Shown here: positions 44,023 to 52,377 of the stretch, in pieces | Layout of the letters: every line of letters starts with the position of its first letter | Position numbering within the stretch: the first letter of the stretch is position 1 | From: Petrimonas sulfuriphila | GTDB lineage: Bacteria > Bacteroidota > Bacteroidia > Bacteroidales > Dysgonomonadaceae | Reading direction: 5' to 3' | Length of the DNA stretch: 64,000 nucleotides | NCBI GenBank assembly: GCA_038561985.1 | Contig: CP073276.1 | Location: forward strand, 2,728,001-2,792,000 | Position numbers and translations under genes: made by a program | Notes under the pieces: model-generated | Databases searched by the model: none | Seen by the model: the letters and a program-made list of their open reading frames with translations, nothing else | Told to the model about the DNA's origin: nothing

Positions 44023-44682
44023 TTATTGCTCGTCGGTGAACCGGATATCCTCGGGTAGTTCAAACTTCTCCTGCGAAGGAGCCGCCTCTTCCACCGATGT
44101 CACTTGTAAAGAGGTCTGTATGCCCATTGCCTCTCCCTCCATGCTCATCATCACATTGCCCCACATTACATAATCCATAAAAGTTCCCTTGTCACCCTTC
44201 ATGCGCATCTCCCGGCACTTGTATCCCAGGAACTCCACTTCGCCGAGATCCTCTATGTTCATTTTCCCCAAAAACTCATCTGTCATTGTTTCCACATCGA
44301 TACCCATGGGGTTGATTGCCCTTGCTTGGGTATAATGCTCGCCTGTCTTCTCGTTCAGGTCTATCTTCCAGTGGTCTTCACCTTTTATGATCTCCAGGGT
44401 GTGTGAGGAATAGTCCTCTCCCATAACCTCCATCGGCACCGTTGTTTCAATCGCTTCCCATTCTCCCCACTTGTCGAAGTAGGTAACTATGTCCATCTTC
44501 ATTCCCATGGCTTCAGAAGTGGAACGTATGATTCCCTGTTCAAGGGGATATCTTTTCTTCCCGGCCTCAGCCTGCAGTTCTTTCACCGATAATTCCTTCC
44601 CGGCGGATTCTTTTCCTTTCTTTTCTCCGGTACAGCTGCCCAATATGAGGGCCACCAATAAAAAGGATAGAAGTTTTTTCAT
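44023..44682 (-). CDS. Lipoprotein, copy 1 (DUF4412-like)
   Basis: The 219-residue product starts MKKLLSFLLVALILGSCTGE, with the lipobox LGSC and Cys17 as lipid site. The rest matches the other copy at 37581, including KELSVKELQAEAGKKRYPLE, a beta-rich middle and the late MWGNVMMSMEGEAMG. The strands and the ionic charge pattern fit a DUF4412-type outer-membrane or periplasmic lipoprotein. Its stop stands 13 bases before the TPR gene, so translation of the two is probably linked. Its partner upstream (44733) is the exported 253-residue protein. Confidence 0.72.
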   Translation of the reverse strand: MKKLLSFLLVALILGSCTGEKKGKESAGKELSVKELQAEAGKKRYPLEQGIIRSTSEAMGMKMDIVTYFDKWGEWEAIETTVPMEVMGEDYSSHTLEIIKGEDHWKIDLNEKTGEHYTQARAINPMGIDVETMTDEFLGKMNIEDLGEVEFLGYKCREMRMKGDKGTFMDYVMWGNVMMSMEGEAMGIQTSLQVTSVEEAAPSQEKFELPEDIRFTDEQ

Positions 44683-44732
44683 GATTATTTCTTTTAAATG
44701 AGTGATTGCTGTCGAGTACTATACCGACAAAT

Positions 44733-45494
44733 TTACTGTTTGACTATCCTGCTTTTCAGCGATCTGTATGTCATTTTTTCTTTGACCAGTGATGCCAGCT
44801 TCTCTGCCACCATCAAGGGAACCGCAGTGTCGTCACCGTCTGCTTCCAGGGAAAAAAACACATCCCCCACCTGTCCAGCATAGTAGCTGGAGTAACGCAC
44901 CTGTTCCTTACCGTCCCACTCTGCCATATAGTTGTAGCTTCCGCCGCCCCCCCACTCCCGGGTTTTGATATCTGCCAGCTTCTGGTCGTAGTTTGGATGT
45001 ATCCCGCTTTTTATCTTCTCGAGCTTCATATCCAATGCCATCTTCTCCATTTCCGTTCGTCCCCTCACTTCTTCGTTCTGACTGTCTGAATCATACAGAG
45101 AAAGGATGACGGTGAAATTGTAACCCTTGCCGTCGTTCCTTCCGGTCAAGGTGTCAAACTGGATTCCCGCAAAAAGAGGATACAAGATACAGCTTGCTTT
45201 GCCCAGCGTACGGCAGCCTTCAGGAAGAATCTGGAGCAACTCCGCCGGTACGTCGAACACCAAAACCTGTGAATCTCCGTTATACTGCTGAAGCAAATCA
45301 CCGGCATCCTGAAAACCTTCCAGCATCTGCTGCAGTTCGGGAGTTTGGTTCAGTTGGTTCATCAAGATGTTCATGTCCGGCAGCAATAAGTTTGGATCAT
45401 TCGGAGCAACAGCCTTGATTGTATCCCTCACATTTACTGCAAGTGCGTAGGAAAGAATCAACTGACACAGTAATAAAGTGGCAATTTTTTTCAT
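44733..45494 (-). CDS. Exported protein of unknown family, full-length copy
   Basis: The 253-residue product has a signal peptide (MKKIATLLLCQLILSYALAV). The first 85 residues of the mature protein are helical and polar (DPNLLLPDMNILMNQLNQTP, EGFQDAGDLLQQYNGD). From PAELLQILPEGCRTLGKAS on comes a domain with two nearby cysteines (GCRTLGKASC), a beta section (FAGIQFDTLTGRNDGKGYNF, TVILSLYDS), the WGGGGSYNYMAEW segment and a C-terminal helix. I do not recognise the family. It is the first gene of the C-B-A block whose truncated twin lies at 38348. It follows the OmpA-family gene by 87 bases. Confidence 0.65.
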   Translation of the reverse strand: MKKIATLLLCQLILSYALAVNVRDTIKAVAPNDPNLLLPDMNILMNQLNQTPELQQMLEGFQDAGDLLQQYNGDSQVLVFDVPAELLQILPEGCRTLGKASCILYPLFAGIQFDTLTGRNDGKGYNFTVILSLYDSDSQNEEVRGRTEMEKMALDMKLEKIKSGIHPNYDQKLADIKTREWGGGGSYNYMAEWDGKEQVRYSSYYAGQVGDVFFSLEADGDDTAVPLMVAEKLASLVKEKMTYRSLKSRIVKQ

Positions 45495-45581
45495 GATGTT
45501 TTTTTTAGTTAGAGTTTAACAATTTAACTCCGTTGATTTGTTTCACGATTAGGCAAAATTCAAACAAATTTGATTTTGCTC

Positions 45582-46871
45582 TCACTGCTTCACAAATTCA
45601 ACCCTGCGGTTCAATGCTTTGTTAGCCGGTGTATCATTGGGCGCAACGGGGGTGGTTTCACCGGCTCCTTCCGTCTCTATCCGCGATGCGTCTATTCCGA
45701 ACTTGCTGACCAGCTCGTTCTTTACCGATTGGGCACGGCGTTGCGATAGCTCCAGGTTTTTGGCATCATCTCCATCGCTGTCGGTATGCCCGATAATTTT
45801 AACTCTTACCGGTCCATTTTCCTTTAACACATCGGCGATGCTCTTCAGTGTGCCGAACGATTCGGGTTTTACATCCGCCTTGTTCACATCAAAGGTGATG
45901 CCGTAGGTGACCAGCTTTCCTTCGGTAATCAGTTTGCTGCGGGTGTCGGGCGATGCTGTGGTGATTTTCAGGTTCGACACGTAGGGTGCACTGTATCGGT
46001 CCCATCCCGAGAATCGCATGCGGTTGAACTTCACGTTGGGATAGATGTTGGTGGGCATATCCAACACTTTAGCGTTCTGATGATAGATACGCACCCTGCG
46101 TTTCTGTACCCAGAGGATGACGTGATTTTCCTTTTCACGGACAACCGTATTTTTCGTTGCCTGTCCGGTAAGCCAGTCCTGTGTTTCCTTGTAACCCTTG
46201 GTATCCCAGCGGTCATATCCCAGATCGACATGTAGCCCTGCTTCACCCGGATATAAATCGTCGTTCATCTCTTTCGGGTCATCTGCATTTTCCTGGTAGA
46301 GTGTGAACTGGATTCCGTATTGATATTTTTCATCGGGGATAATGTCGAACTCAACGATAAAGTTATCCGGAAAATCGATCTGACGGGTATAACAGTATAC
46401 CGCATCTTCCCCGTTCATATGAAACCACTTGCCGGGAGCGATATTCACCGACTTCACCTCACCACTGCCGTTTGTTGTCCAAAGGGCCGGAAAGTCGCCG
46501 ATAGCATCCTGTGAGAAATCGTCGTAAAAGAGGATCTGATCGCCCGGCACGAAATCGTACTGGCTGGTGCCCGTTAATTTTTGCGAAGTGTTGGCGGCCA
46601 TATTTTCGCCTTTCTCCTCCGTAACAATGGCACCTTCCTCTTCTTCTTCGTTTGAGGCGGATTTCTTGTTTTTATCCTCTTTCGTCACCGACTCTTCCGC
46701 TTTATCCATTGCTTTCTCGGTTACCTCCTCCGCTTTCTGTTCCACGCGTCTCTCTACGGCATTCTTTGCTGCATCTTTTGCCGCATTTCCCAGTTTATTC
46801 AGCCATTTTTGTGCATCGGCCTGCGTGTTAAACAACAGGCAAAAACCTAACAGGATAAGTACTTTTTTCAT
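45582..46871 (-). CDS. OmpA-family outer-membrane protein
   Basis: From the ATG at 46871 (MKKVLILLGFCLLFNTQADA) the product has 429 residues; longer frames to 47114 run through the upstream gene and are excluded. After the signal peptide comes an alanine/lysine-rich coiled stretch (KWLNKLGNAAKDAAKNAVER), then a beta domain (DDFSQDAIGDFPALWTTNG, PDNFIVEFDIIPDEKYQYGI) similar to lectin-like sandwich folds, and the OmpA C-terminal peptidoglycan-binding domain from about residue 320: YGITFDVNKADVKPESFGTL, IIGHTDSDGDDAKNLELSQR, and the final NRRVEFVKQ. The peptidoglycan-binding Asp and Arg positions are present. It should link the outer membrane to the cell wall. It heads the exported-protein cluster. 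Confidence 0.85.
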   Translation of the reverse strand: MKKVLILLGFCLLFNTQADAQKWLNKLGNAAKDAAKNAVERRVEQKAEEVTEKAMDKAEESVTKEDKNKKSASNEEEEEGAIVTEEKGENMAANTSQKLTGTSQYDFVPGDQILFYDDFSQDAIGDFPALWTTNGSGEVKSVNIAPGKWFHMNGEDAVYCYTRQIDFPDNFIVEFDIIPDEKYQYGIQFTLYQENADDPKEMNDDLYPGEAGLHVDLGYDRWDTKGYKETQDWLTGQATKNTVVREKENHVILWVQKRRVRIYHQNAKVLDMPTNIYPNVKFNRMRFSGWDRYSAPYVSNLKITTASPDTRSKLITEGKLVTYGITFDVNKADVKPESFGTLKSIADVLKENGPVRVKIIGHTDSDGDDAKNLELSQRRAQSVKNELVSKFGIDASRIETEGAGETTPVAPNDTPANKALNRRVEFVKQ

Positions 46872-46882
46872 GATCTGTCTAT

Positions 46883-47467
46883 TTAAAAAATGAATCTTGA
46901 GGACGAAACGATCAGGGCACCCAGGAGTGCAGAAACGAGGACCGAAACCACTACCACGCAGAGCAGGCTCACGATGAAATAGGTGTTTTTCTTCTCTTCG
47001 GGTGTCTTCATCACGGGCGCGATTCCGAGGTAAAGCAGGTAGAGGCCATACAGCCCTCCCAACGTTGCCACAAACGACAAGCTGGGAACCAACAAGAGTA
47101 TCCCTGCCACGCACATAGGCGTATAGGAGTAGGCGACCAAAGAGAATGCCTTATCGAAATTTTTGATGGACTCAAACTTATCGGCGAGAAAGGCAATGAT
47201 CCATGCCGACAGGTAAGCTCCTCCTAGTGTAGAGATAAATGAAGTAAATGCGTGACGGATACCGATATTTGCGAAACTCGCATGAATTCCCATCAGGTTG
47301 AATCCGAAGATCCCGTACCCGATGAATCCCGCAATAGCAGGGATGAGTGCCAGAGGAATAAGGTAGGCGGTTAATACTTTCAAGTGTGTATCGTTTTTTT
47401 CCGATATTACTTCCCATTCTGTTTTGGGATTCAACAAAATGTTTTTTACTTTGCTAATAATTTCCAT
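46883..47467 (-). CDS. Yip1 family membrane protein
   Basis: The 194-residue product has five hydrophobic segments and the Yip1 domain pattern, beginning VKNILLNPKTEWEVISEK, with the YLIPLALIPAIAGFIGYGI segment and the FSLVAYSYTPMCVAGILLLV segment. Yip1 proteins in bacteria have no established role. It is the first gene of the run with OmpA, 11 bases apart, and has a TAAATTTG -7 element at 47532-47539. It may be unrelated in function to the exported proteins that follow. Confidence 0.82.
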   Translation of the reverse strand: MEIISKVKNILLNPKTEWEVISEKNDTHLKVLTAYLIPLALIPAIAGFIGYGIFGFNLMGIHASFANIGIRHAFTSFISTLGGAYLSAWIIAFLADKFESIKNFDKAFSLVAYSYTPMCVAGILLLVPSLSFVATLGGLYGLYLLYLGIAPVMKTPEEKKNTYFIVSLLCVVVVSVLVSALLGALIVSSSRFIF

Positions 47468-47531
47468 AAAACACTGATTTTTACTTTTGTTTATTGAAGT
47501 ATTTTTCTCACGTTATCCGATTCTTAGGATA

Positions 47532-47539
47532 CAAATTTA
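47532..47539 (-). promoter_or_regulatory. Promoter -7 element of the Yip1-OmpA run
   Basis: TAAATTTG on the minus strand, 65 bases before the ATG. Confidence 0.4.
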
Positions 47540-47576
47540 CGGACTGGGAAAAGTAAAAAATAGACCCAAAAGGGAG

Positions 47577-47607
47577 TTTTTAATTACTGTGAATAAATTT
47601 AATTTTG
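47577..47607 (+). promoter_or_regulatory. Promoter of the two-component genes
   Basis: TTTT at 47577-47580, a 19-base spacer, then TAATTTTG at 47600-47607. Only the G of the -33 element is missing. The ATG of the kinase is at 47670. Confidence 0.5.
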
Positions 47608-47669
47608 TGTCGGCAATACAATCTACATTTGCTGCTGTCAACGTACTAAAATGCTAATAACTAAACACA

Positions 47670-49592
47670 ATGATCACTTTCAGGAAAAGAAAACCAACGA
47701 CTATCCTGTTTCTTGGGCTGTACTTGCTTTGCATGAACGGGTTTGCTCAGAATTTAGATAGTTTGGAAAATGTGTTGAACGGCAGTGACCTGTCATCGGA
47801 AGAGTTCCTGACGGTATGCGACGACTTAAGCTGGAACTATCTCGACGATAATTTTGAAAAATCAATAAAATACGCTGTGCGGGGTATTGAAAGAGCAAAG
47901 TCGGACCAGAACCTGCTTATGGAGGCACGGCTTTACCGAAATTTAGGAGTCGCCTACTACATGAACAGTCAGATGGATACGGCTCAACTGTTTTTAAACA
48001 AATCGCTTGAAAAGGCTATCCTCCTGAAAGATGAACAACTGGAAGCTGCCGTTTACGGGGCTATCGGAAATGTGCACAACGTATCGGGGAACTATCAGGA
48101 AGCTCTTACCTATTACCTGAAAGCTCTCCCTGTGTTTGAGAAGCATAACAACAAGGAGCGTATACGGTCGCTGCTCGGAAACATTGCTACATTATATTAT
48201 AGCCTGATAAACTTAAGCCAGGCCGAAAGATACTATTCGGAACTGGAAAAAGAGAGTATAGAGGCCAATGATCTGTATAATATAGGGCGTGCATACGAGG
48301 GATTCAGCAGGATAGCCCTTAAACGAAAAGATTTTAAATCATCGTTGGAATATTCTGAAAAGGCGGCAGAAATATTCCACAAGGGAGGGTATAAGGCATC
48401 GGAAGCTATTGCGATTCAGGGAATAGCCATGGTTTATTACCTGGATTATAACAATTACCCGAAAGCTAAAGAATACGCACTGAAAGCATTGAATTTAACC
48501 CGGGAGATAGGGTATGACACACAGATTGCCGGTTCGTTGAATATCCTGTCGAACATTTATTTTAACGAGAAAGATTACATCAATTGCTTGAAGTCGGCCA
48601 GAGAAGCAATAGAAGCAGACACAACGGATGCCAACGTAACCTCAAACCTGTATGCGAACATGGTAAGGGCAGGGATATTTTTAAACCATCACCAGGAAAC
48701 GTTGCGATACTTCGACAAGTACCGGAAGCTGATCGATACCCGCTCAACGGCAGAGTTTGAGCAGGCAATGGCGGAACTGGAAAAGAAGTACCAGACCGAG
48801 AAAAAAGAGCTCAGGATACGCACGCTGGAGAAAGAAAAAAAACTTAATTCCATTATCTTCCTGGTGAGTACGGTTGGGTTGTTTCTCTTTTTGTTGGTAT
48901 TGTATTTACGCAACAGAACGATAAAAACGAACGAGGAACTTAACAAGCAAAAAATTCTTCAACTCGAACAGGAGAACCAGCTCATCGCCGCGCAAGCCGT
49001 ACTGAATGGCGAAACTGCAGAGCGTACCCGGCTTGCACGCGACCTTCACGATGGATTGGGAGGGATGCTCTCGGCAGTAAAATTAAATTTATTCGATATG
49101 AAGCAGGATGTAATTATTGAAGAGGAAGATGTTTTACGTTTCAACAGAGTGATGGAAATGCTGGACAATTCCATCGGGGAGCTCCGGCGTGTGGCACACA
49201 ACATGATGCCCGAAGCACTCTCGCGCTATGGGCTTAAGACAGCCTTGAGCGACTTCTGTAAAAACTTCAGAAACGTAAAATTTCATTACTTCGGTGCAGA
49301 ACAGCGGGTTGAAAAGAAGCTCGAAACGGTTATTTATCGTGCTGCAAACGAGTTGATAAATAACGCTTTAAGACACGCTGGGGCAAGTGTTGTAAATGTG
49401 CAGTTGGTATGTGGCACTGATCTGATCTCACTCAATGTCCAGGATGATGGCAAGGGGTTCGATACGGCCGCCGAGACCTCGGGTACGGGTCTGAACAATA
49501 TCCGGACACGTGTTGCTGCAGTAAACGGAACCATGAACATCCACTCTTCTCCGGGTGAGGGGACCGAGGTGGATGTGGAGATAAAGATATAG
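47670..49592 (+). CDS. TPR-containing sensor histidine kinase (HisKA_3 type)
   Basis: The 640-residue protein has a signal sequence (about 1-26), a periplasmic array of TPR repeats (about 55-350), a membrane helix (about 390-412, SIIFLVSTVGLFLFLLVLYL), a coiled linker and a HisKA_3 domain with phosphorylated His at about residue 459 in RLARDLHDGLGGMLSAVKLN. The HATPase domain closes with DDGKGFD and GTGLNNIRTRV. The outside TPR part is probably the sensor. It stands before a LuxR-type regulator gene and is divergent from the exported-protein cluster, so control of that cluster is possible but not shown. Confidence 0.9.
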   Translation: MITFRKRKPTTILFLGLYLLCMNGFAQNLDSLENVLNGSDLSSEEFLTVCDDLSWNYLDDNFEKSIKYAVRGIERAKSDQNLLMEARLYRNLGVAYYMNSQMDTAQLFLNKSLEKAILLKDEQLEAAVYGAIGNVHNVSGNYQEALTYYLKALPVFEKHNNKERIRSLLGNIATLYYSLINLSQAERYYSELEKESIEANDLYNIGRAYEGFSRIALKRKDFKSSLEYSEKAAEIFHKGGYKASEAIAIQGIAMVYYLDYNNYPKAKEYALKALNLTREIGYDTQIAGSLNILSNIYFNEKDYINCLKSAREAIEADTTDANVTSNLYANMVRAGIFLNHHQETLRYFDKYRKLIDTRSTAEFEQAMAELEKKYQTEKKELRIRTLEKEKKLNSIIFLVSTVGLFLFLLVLYLRNRTIKTNEELNKQKILQLEQENQLIAAQAVLNGETAERTRLARDLHDGLGGMLSAVKLNLFDMKQDVIIEEEDVLRFNRVMEMLDNSIGELRRVAHNMMPEALSRYGLKTALSDFCKNFRNVKFHYFGAEQRVEKKLETVIYRAANELINNALRHAGASVVNVQLVCGTDLISLNVQDDGKGFDTAAETSGTGLNNIRTRVAAVNGTMNIHSSPGEGTEVDVEIKI

Positions 49593-49630
49593 TTAAGCAG
49601 GGTAGGCAAGCAAAGACAAAAACGAGCAAA

Positions 49631-50242
49631 ATGATAACCGTTCATATCGTTGATGACCATAAAATCCTGGTAGAGGGGTTGCAAAAGTTGGTGGATAATT
49701 CCGGATTTGCCCAGACCACGGCCGTGAGTTATACCGGAGAAGATTGCCTGTGGAAATTAAGTTTCAAACAACCGCATGTCATCTTGCTGGATATCAATCT
49801 TCCCGATTGGAGTGGCATTGACCTGTGCAGCGTAATAAAAGAGAAATATCCGCAGGTGAAAATAGTAGCGCTCACCAGTTATTCGGAATATTCTATCGTG
49901 CGGCAAATGCTTGAAAACGGAGCTTCGGGCTATGTCATTAAAAATGCCATGCCCGAAGAAATTCTGTTGGGTATTCAAACAGTAGCTGACAACGAAACTT
50001 TTTTGTGTGAAGAAATTGACTTTCTGATGAACAAACGCTCCGTGGAACAGGTTTGGCTGACTCCACGGGAAAAGATACTGTTGCAACATATCGTGAATGG
50101 ATATACCAATCCTGAAATTGCAGAACAGATGCTCCTTGCCGTGGATACCATCAATAACTACCGGAAGAAACTCTTATGTAAGCTTAACGCCCGAAACACA
50201 GCCGTCCTGGTACGAATAGCCCTGGAACAAAAACTGGTATGA
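49631..50242 (+). CDS. NarL/LuxR-family response regulator
   Basis: The 203-residue protein has a receiver domain (1-120) with acidic pair VDDH (8-10), phosphorylated Asp54 in ILLDINLPDWSG, the Thr/Ser of ALTSYS and the lysine of GYVIKNA. The C-terminal LuxR-type helix-turn-helix covers about 140-200 (LTPREKILLQHIVNGYTNPE, then DTINNYRKKLLCKL). It should bind DNA when phosphorylated by the TPR kinase encoded 38 bases upstream, and is cotranscribed with it. The target operon is not known; the divergent exported-protein cluster is the nearest candidate. Confidence 0.9.
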   Translation: MITVHIVDDHKILVEGLQKLVDNSGFAQTTAVSYTGEDCLWKLSFKQPHVILLDINLPDWSGIDLCSVIKEKYPQVKIVALTSYSEYSIVRQMLENGASGYVIKNAMPEEILLGIQTVADNETFLCEEIDFLMNKRSVEQVWLTPREKILLQHIVNGYTNPEIAEQMLLAVDTINNYRKKLLCKLNARNTAVLVRIALEQKLV

Positions 50243-50272
50243 TCAGTTTTGTGCTGTAGATCCCTTGTCCGT

Positions 50273-52276
50273 TTAATGGTTTTCGATGTTTTCCCGAAAA
50301 GGCTTGTATTCCACGAATGCCTCAATGGCTTCATAGGAGGCCAATCCGAGCTTGTCGTACATGTTGGCCGTTGCCCGGTTACGCTCTTCAGAACGTTGCC
50401 AGAACAACCGCTCGTCATCCCCGAGGAACGGAGCGCTTTCCATTTGCGATTGATGGCGCAGGATAGCATTTCTTTTCTGGCGTAACTCTTCGGGAGAGAT
50501 TGGAACGGCCATCTCGATATGGTCGATTTCCCATTCCATCCAGGCACCCCGGTACATCCAAACGCGGCAATCCTTGTACCACTCATCATCCTTCATCAAA
50601 TCGATGGAGGCCAGAATAGCATCCAGACATACTTTGTGGGTTCCGTGCGGATCGGCGAGGTCGCCGGCAACATAGATTTGATGCGGTTTGATGCTTTCAA
50701 TAAAGTCCTTGACGATTATCACGTCTCTTTCCGAAATGGGGTCTTTTTTTACCCTTCCTGTTTCGTAAAAGGGCAAGTCGAGAAAATGTACATGGCTGTG
50801 TGGTAACCCCACGTATCTGTCTGCAGAGCGAGCTTCTTCACGGCGAATCCTTCCTTTGAGAAAACGAACTTCAGGTGTGTCTATATCGTCTACCCCTTTT
50901 TCGTGGAAGAGATGGTGTAATATGTTCGATAACTTGCTAAGAGCGGTAGAGTTGGTCGGTTCGAACTCTTTGATGAGATTTTTGAAGACCGATAAATACC
51001 GGATAACCTCTTCGTCGCCAACGGCAATGTTTCCAGAAGTCTGGTAAGCAACATGCACGTCGTGCCCTTGATTCACTAACCGCTGAAAGGTCCCACCCAT
51101 AGAAATCACATCATCATCGGGGTGAGGGCTGAAGATGATCACGCGTTTGGGATACGGTTTTGCTCTTTCCGGACGGTTGGAATCGTCGGCATTGGGTTTC
51201 CCGCCTGGCCAGCCGGTGATGGTGTGTTGCAGGTCGTTGAATATTTTTATGTTGACGTTGTACGCAGAACCGTAAAGGGTGATGAGTTCGCTTAGCCCGT
51301 TATCGTTGTAGTCCTTGTTGGTGAGTTTCAAAATGGGTTTGTTCACAATGCCGCACAACCAAACGATCGCTCTGCGGATAAGTTTGCTTGTCCATTCACA
51401 ATTGGTTACAAGCCAAGGCTGGCTGATACGGGTCAGGTCGCTGGCTGCAGCCAGATCGATATAAACATCTGCTTCCGGATGCGTTTGCAAAACTGACGCA
51501 GGCGTCGATTCCGTTACGCTTCCTTCCACCATTTGTTTGATGCTTTCTGCTTTTTGCTCGCCCCAGGCAATCAGTGCAATTCTCTTTGCTCGCATCATAT
51601 CCGCAATACCCATAGTGATAGCGCTGACGGGCACTTTGTCCAGTGATTCGTAGCTGGAAGCTATGTCTCGTCGCGAGTCTCCGTCGAGCATCACCAGGCG
51701 GGTTTGTGAATGGAGGTTGCTACCCGGCATGTTAAAGCCGATGTTTCCCTTGCTTCCCAATCCCAGCAGCAAATAATCCAATCCCCCCAATTGATGCAAT
51801 GCCTGTTCGTACTCCTCACACTTTTCCGCGATGAGGTCCTTTTCGATTGTGGCATCGATCGAGTAGATGTTCCCGGGGTCTATGTCGATGTGGTTCAAAA
51901 AAGAGTCCTTGATGAACTGTAAATTAGTAAGGGATGGTTCGGAAACCGGATAGAACTCGTAAATGTTAAATACCACCAGGTTGTTGAAGCTCACCCCTTC
52001 TTCTTTATGCAGCCTGATCAGTTCTTCATATACCTGAATGGGTGAAGATCCTCCGGATACGCCGAGGGTAAACTGTTTTCCCTCCGCCTGATGTTTTTGC
52101 AGGTTTTTTACAATGCCGCTGGCTACTTTTTTTGCAGCACGATCCGATTTTTCAAAAATGTGAATCGGGATTTTTTCGAAGCGGCTGAGCGTGTATTCCT
52201 CAAAATCGTTTTCCGGTTTATAATACCGTTGAGGTATTCTTTCGAGTGTAATGTAAGAACTTAAATCTAATCGCAT
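50273..52276 (-). CDS. NagB-like / LmbE-like fusion protein
   Basis: Databases often call this Bacteroidales family glucosamine-6-phosphate deaminase. From the ATG at 52276 (MRLDLSSYITLERIP), which a full promoter at 52307-52338 supports, it has 667 residues. The N-terminal half (about 30-300) has the NagB fold, with GVSGGSSPIQVYEELIRLHK. But the catalytic Asp72 position of NagB is Tyr (FNIYEF), the Asp-x-His pair becomes K-x-N (GSKGNIGFN) and the Glu is Met (FNMPGS), so deaminase chemistry is unlikely. The C-terminal half (about 380-660) is a PIG-L/LmbE deacetylase domain with the zinc motif SPHPDDD and the later DLADPHGTH. A hydrolase acting on an amino sugar is therefore more likely. Cytoplasmic. 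Confidence 0.85.
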   Translation of the reverse strand: MRLDLSSYITLERIPQRYYKPENDFEEYTLSRFEKIPIHIFEKSDRAAKKVASGIVKNLQKHQAEGKQFTLGVSGGSSPIQVYEELIRLHKEEGVSFNNLVVFNIYEFYPVSEPSLTNLQFIKDSFLNHIDIDPGNIYSIDATIEKDLIAEKCEEYEQALHQLGGLDYLLLGLGSKGNIGFNMPGSNLHSQTRLVMLDGDSRRDIASSYESLDKVPVSAITMGIADMMRAKRIALIAWGEQKAESIKQMVEGSVTESTPASVLQTHPEADVYIDLAAASDLTRISQPWLVTNCEWTSKLIRRAIVWLCGIVNKPILKLTNKDYNDNGLSELITLYGSAYNVNIKIFNDLQHTITGWPGGKPNADDSNRPERAKPYPKRVIIFSPHPDDDVISMGGTFQRLVNQGHDVHVAYQTSGNIAVGDEEVIRYLSVFKNLIKEFEPTNSTALSKLSNILHHLFHEKGVDDIDTPEVRFLKGRIRREEARSADRYVGLPHSHVHFLDLPFYETGRVKKDPISERDVIIVKDFIESIKPHQIYVAGDLADPHGTHKVCLDAILASIDLMKDDEWYKDCRVWMYRGAWMEWEIDHIEMAVPISPEELRQKRNAILRHQSQMESAPFLGDDERLFWQRSEERNRATANMYDKLGLASYEAIEAFVEYKPFRENIENH

Positions 52277-52306
52277 GACATGATTTTTATAAAGAATTTC
52301 CATTGA

Positions 52307-52338
52307 CAAAAATAGACAAAATAGGCAATTAAAGCAAA
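52307..52338 (-). promoter_or_regulatory. Promoter of the NagB-like/LmbE-like gene
   Basis: On the minus strand TTTG (52338-52335), a 20-base spacer, then TATTTTTG (52314-52307). It places the transcript start near 52300 and supports the ATG at 52276. Confidence 0.65.
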
Positions 52339-52377
52339 GTAATTATTAAATATTGATCAATAAGTAATAAAGTAAAT

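Noticed and set aside
46872..47114. Longer start for the OmpA-family protein
   Set aside because: The upstream extension lies within the Yip1 gene and lacks a signal peptide; the ATG at 46871 gives a proper one.
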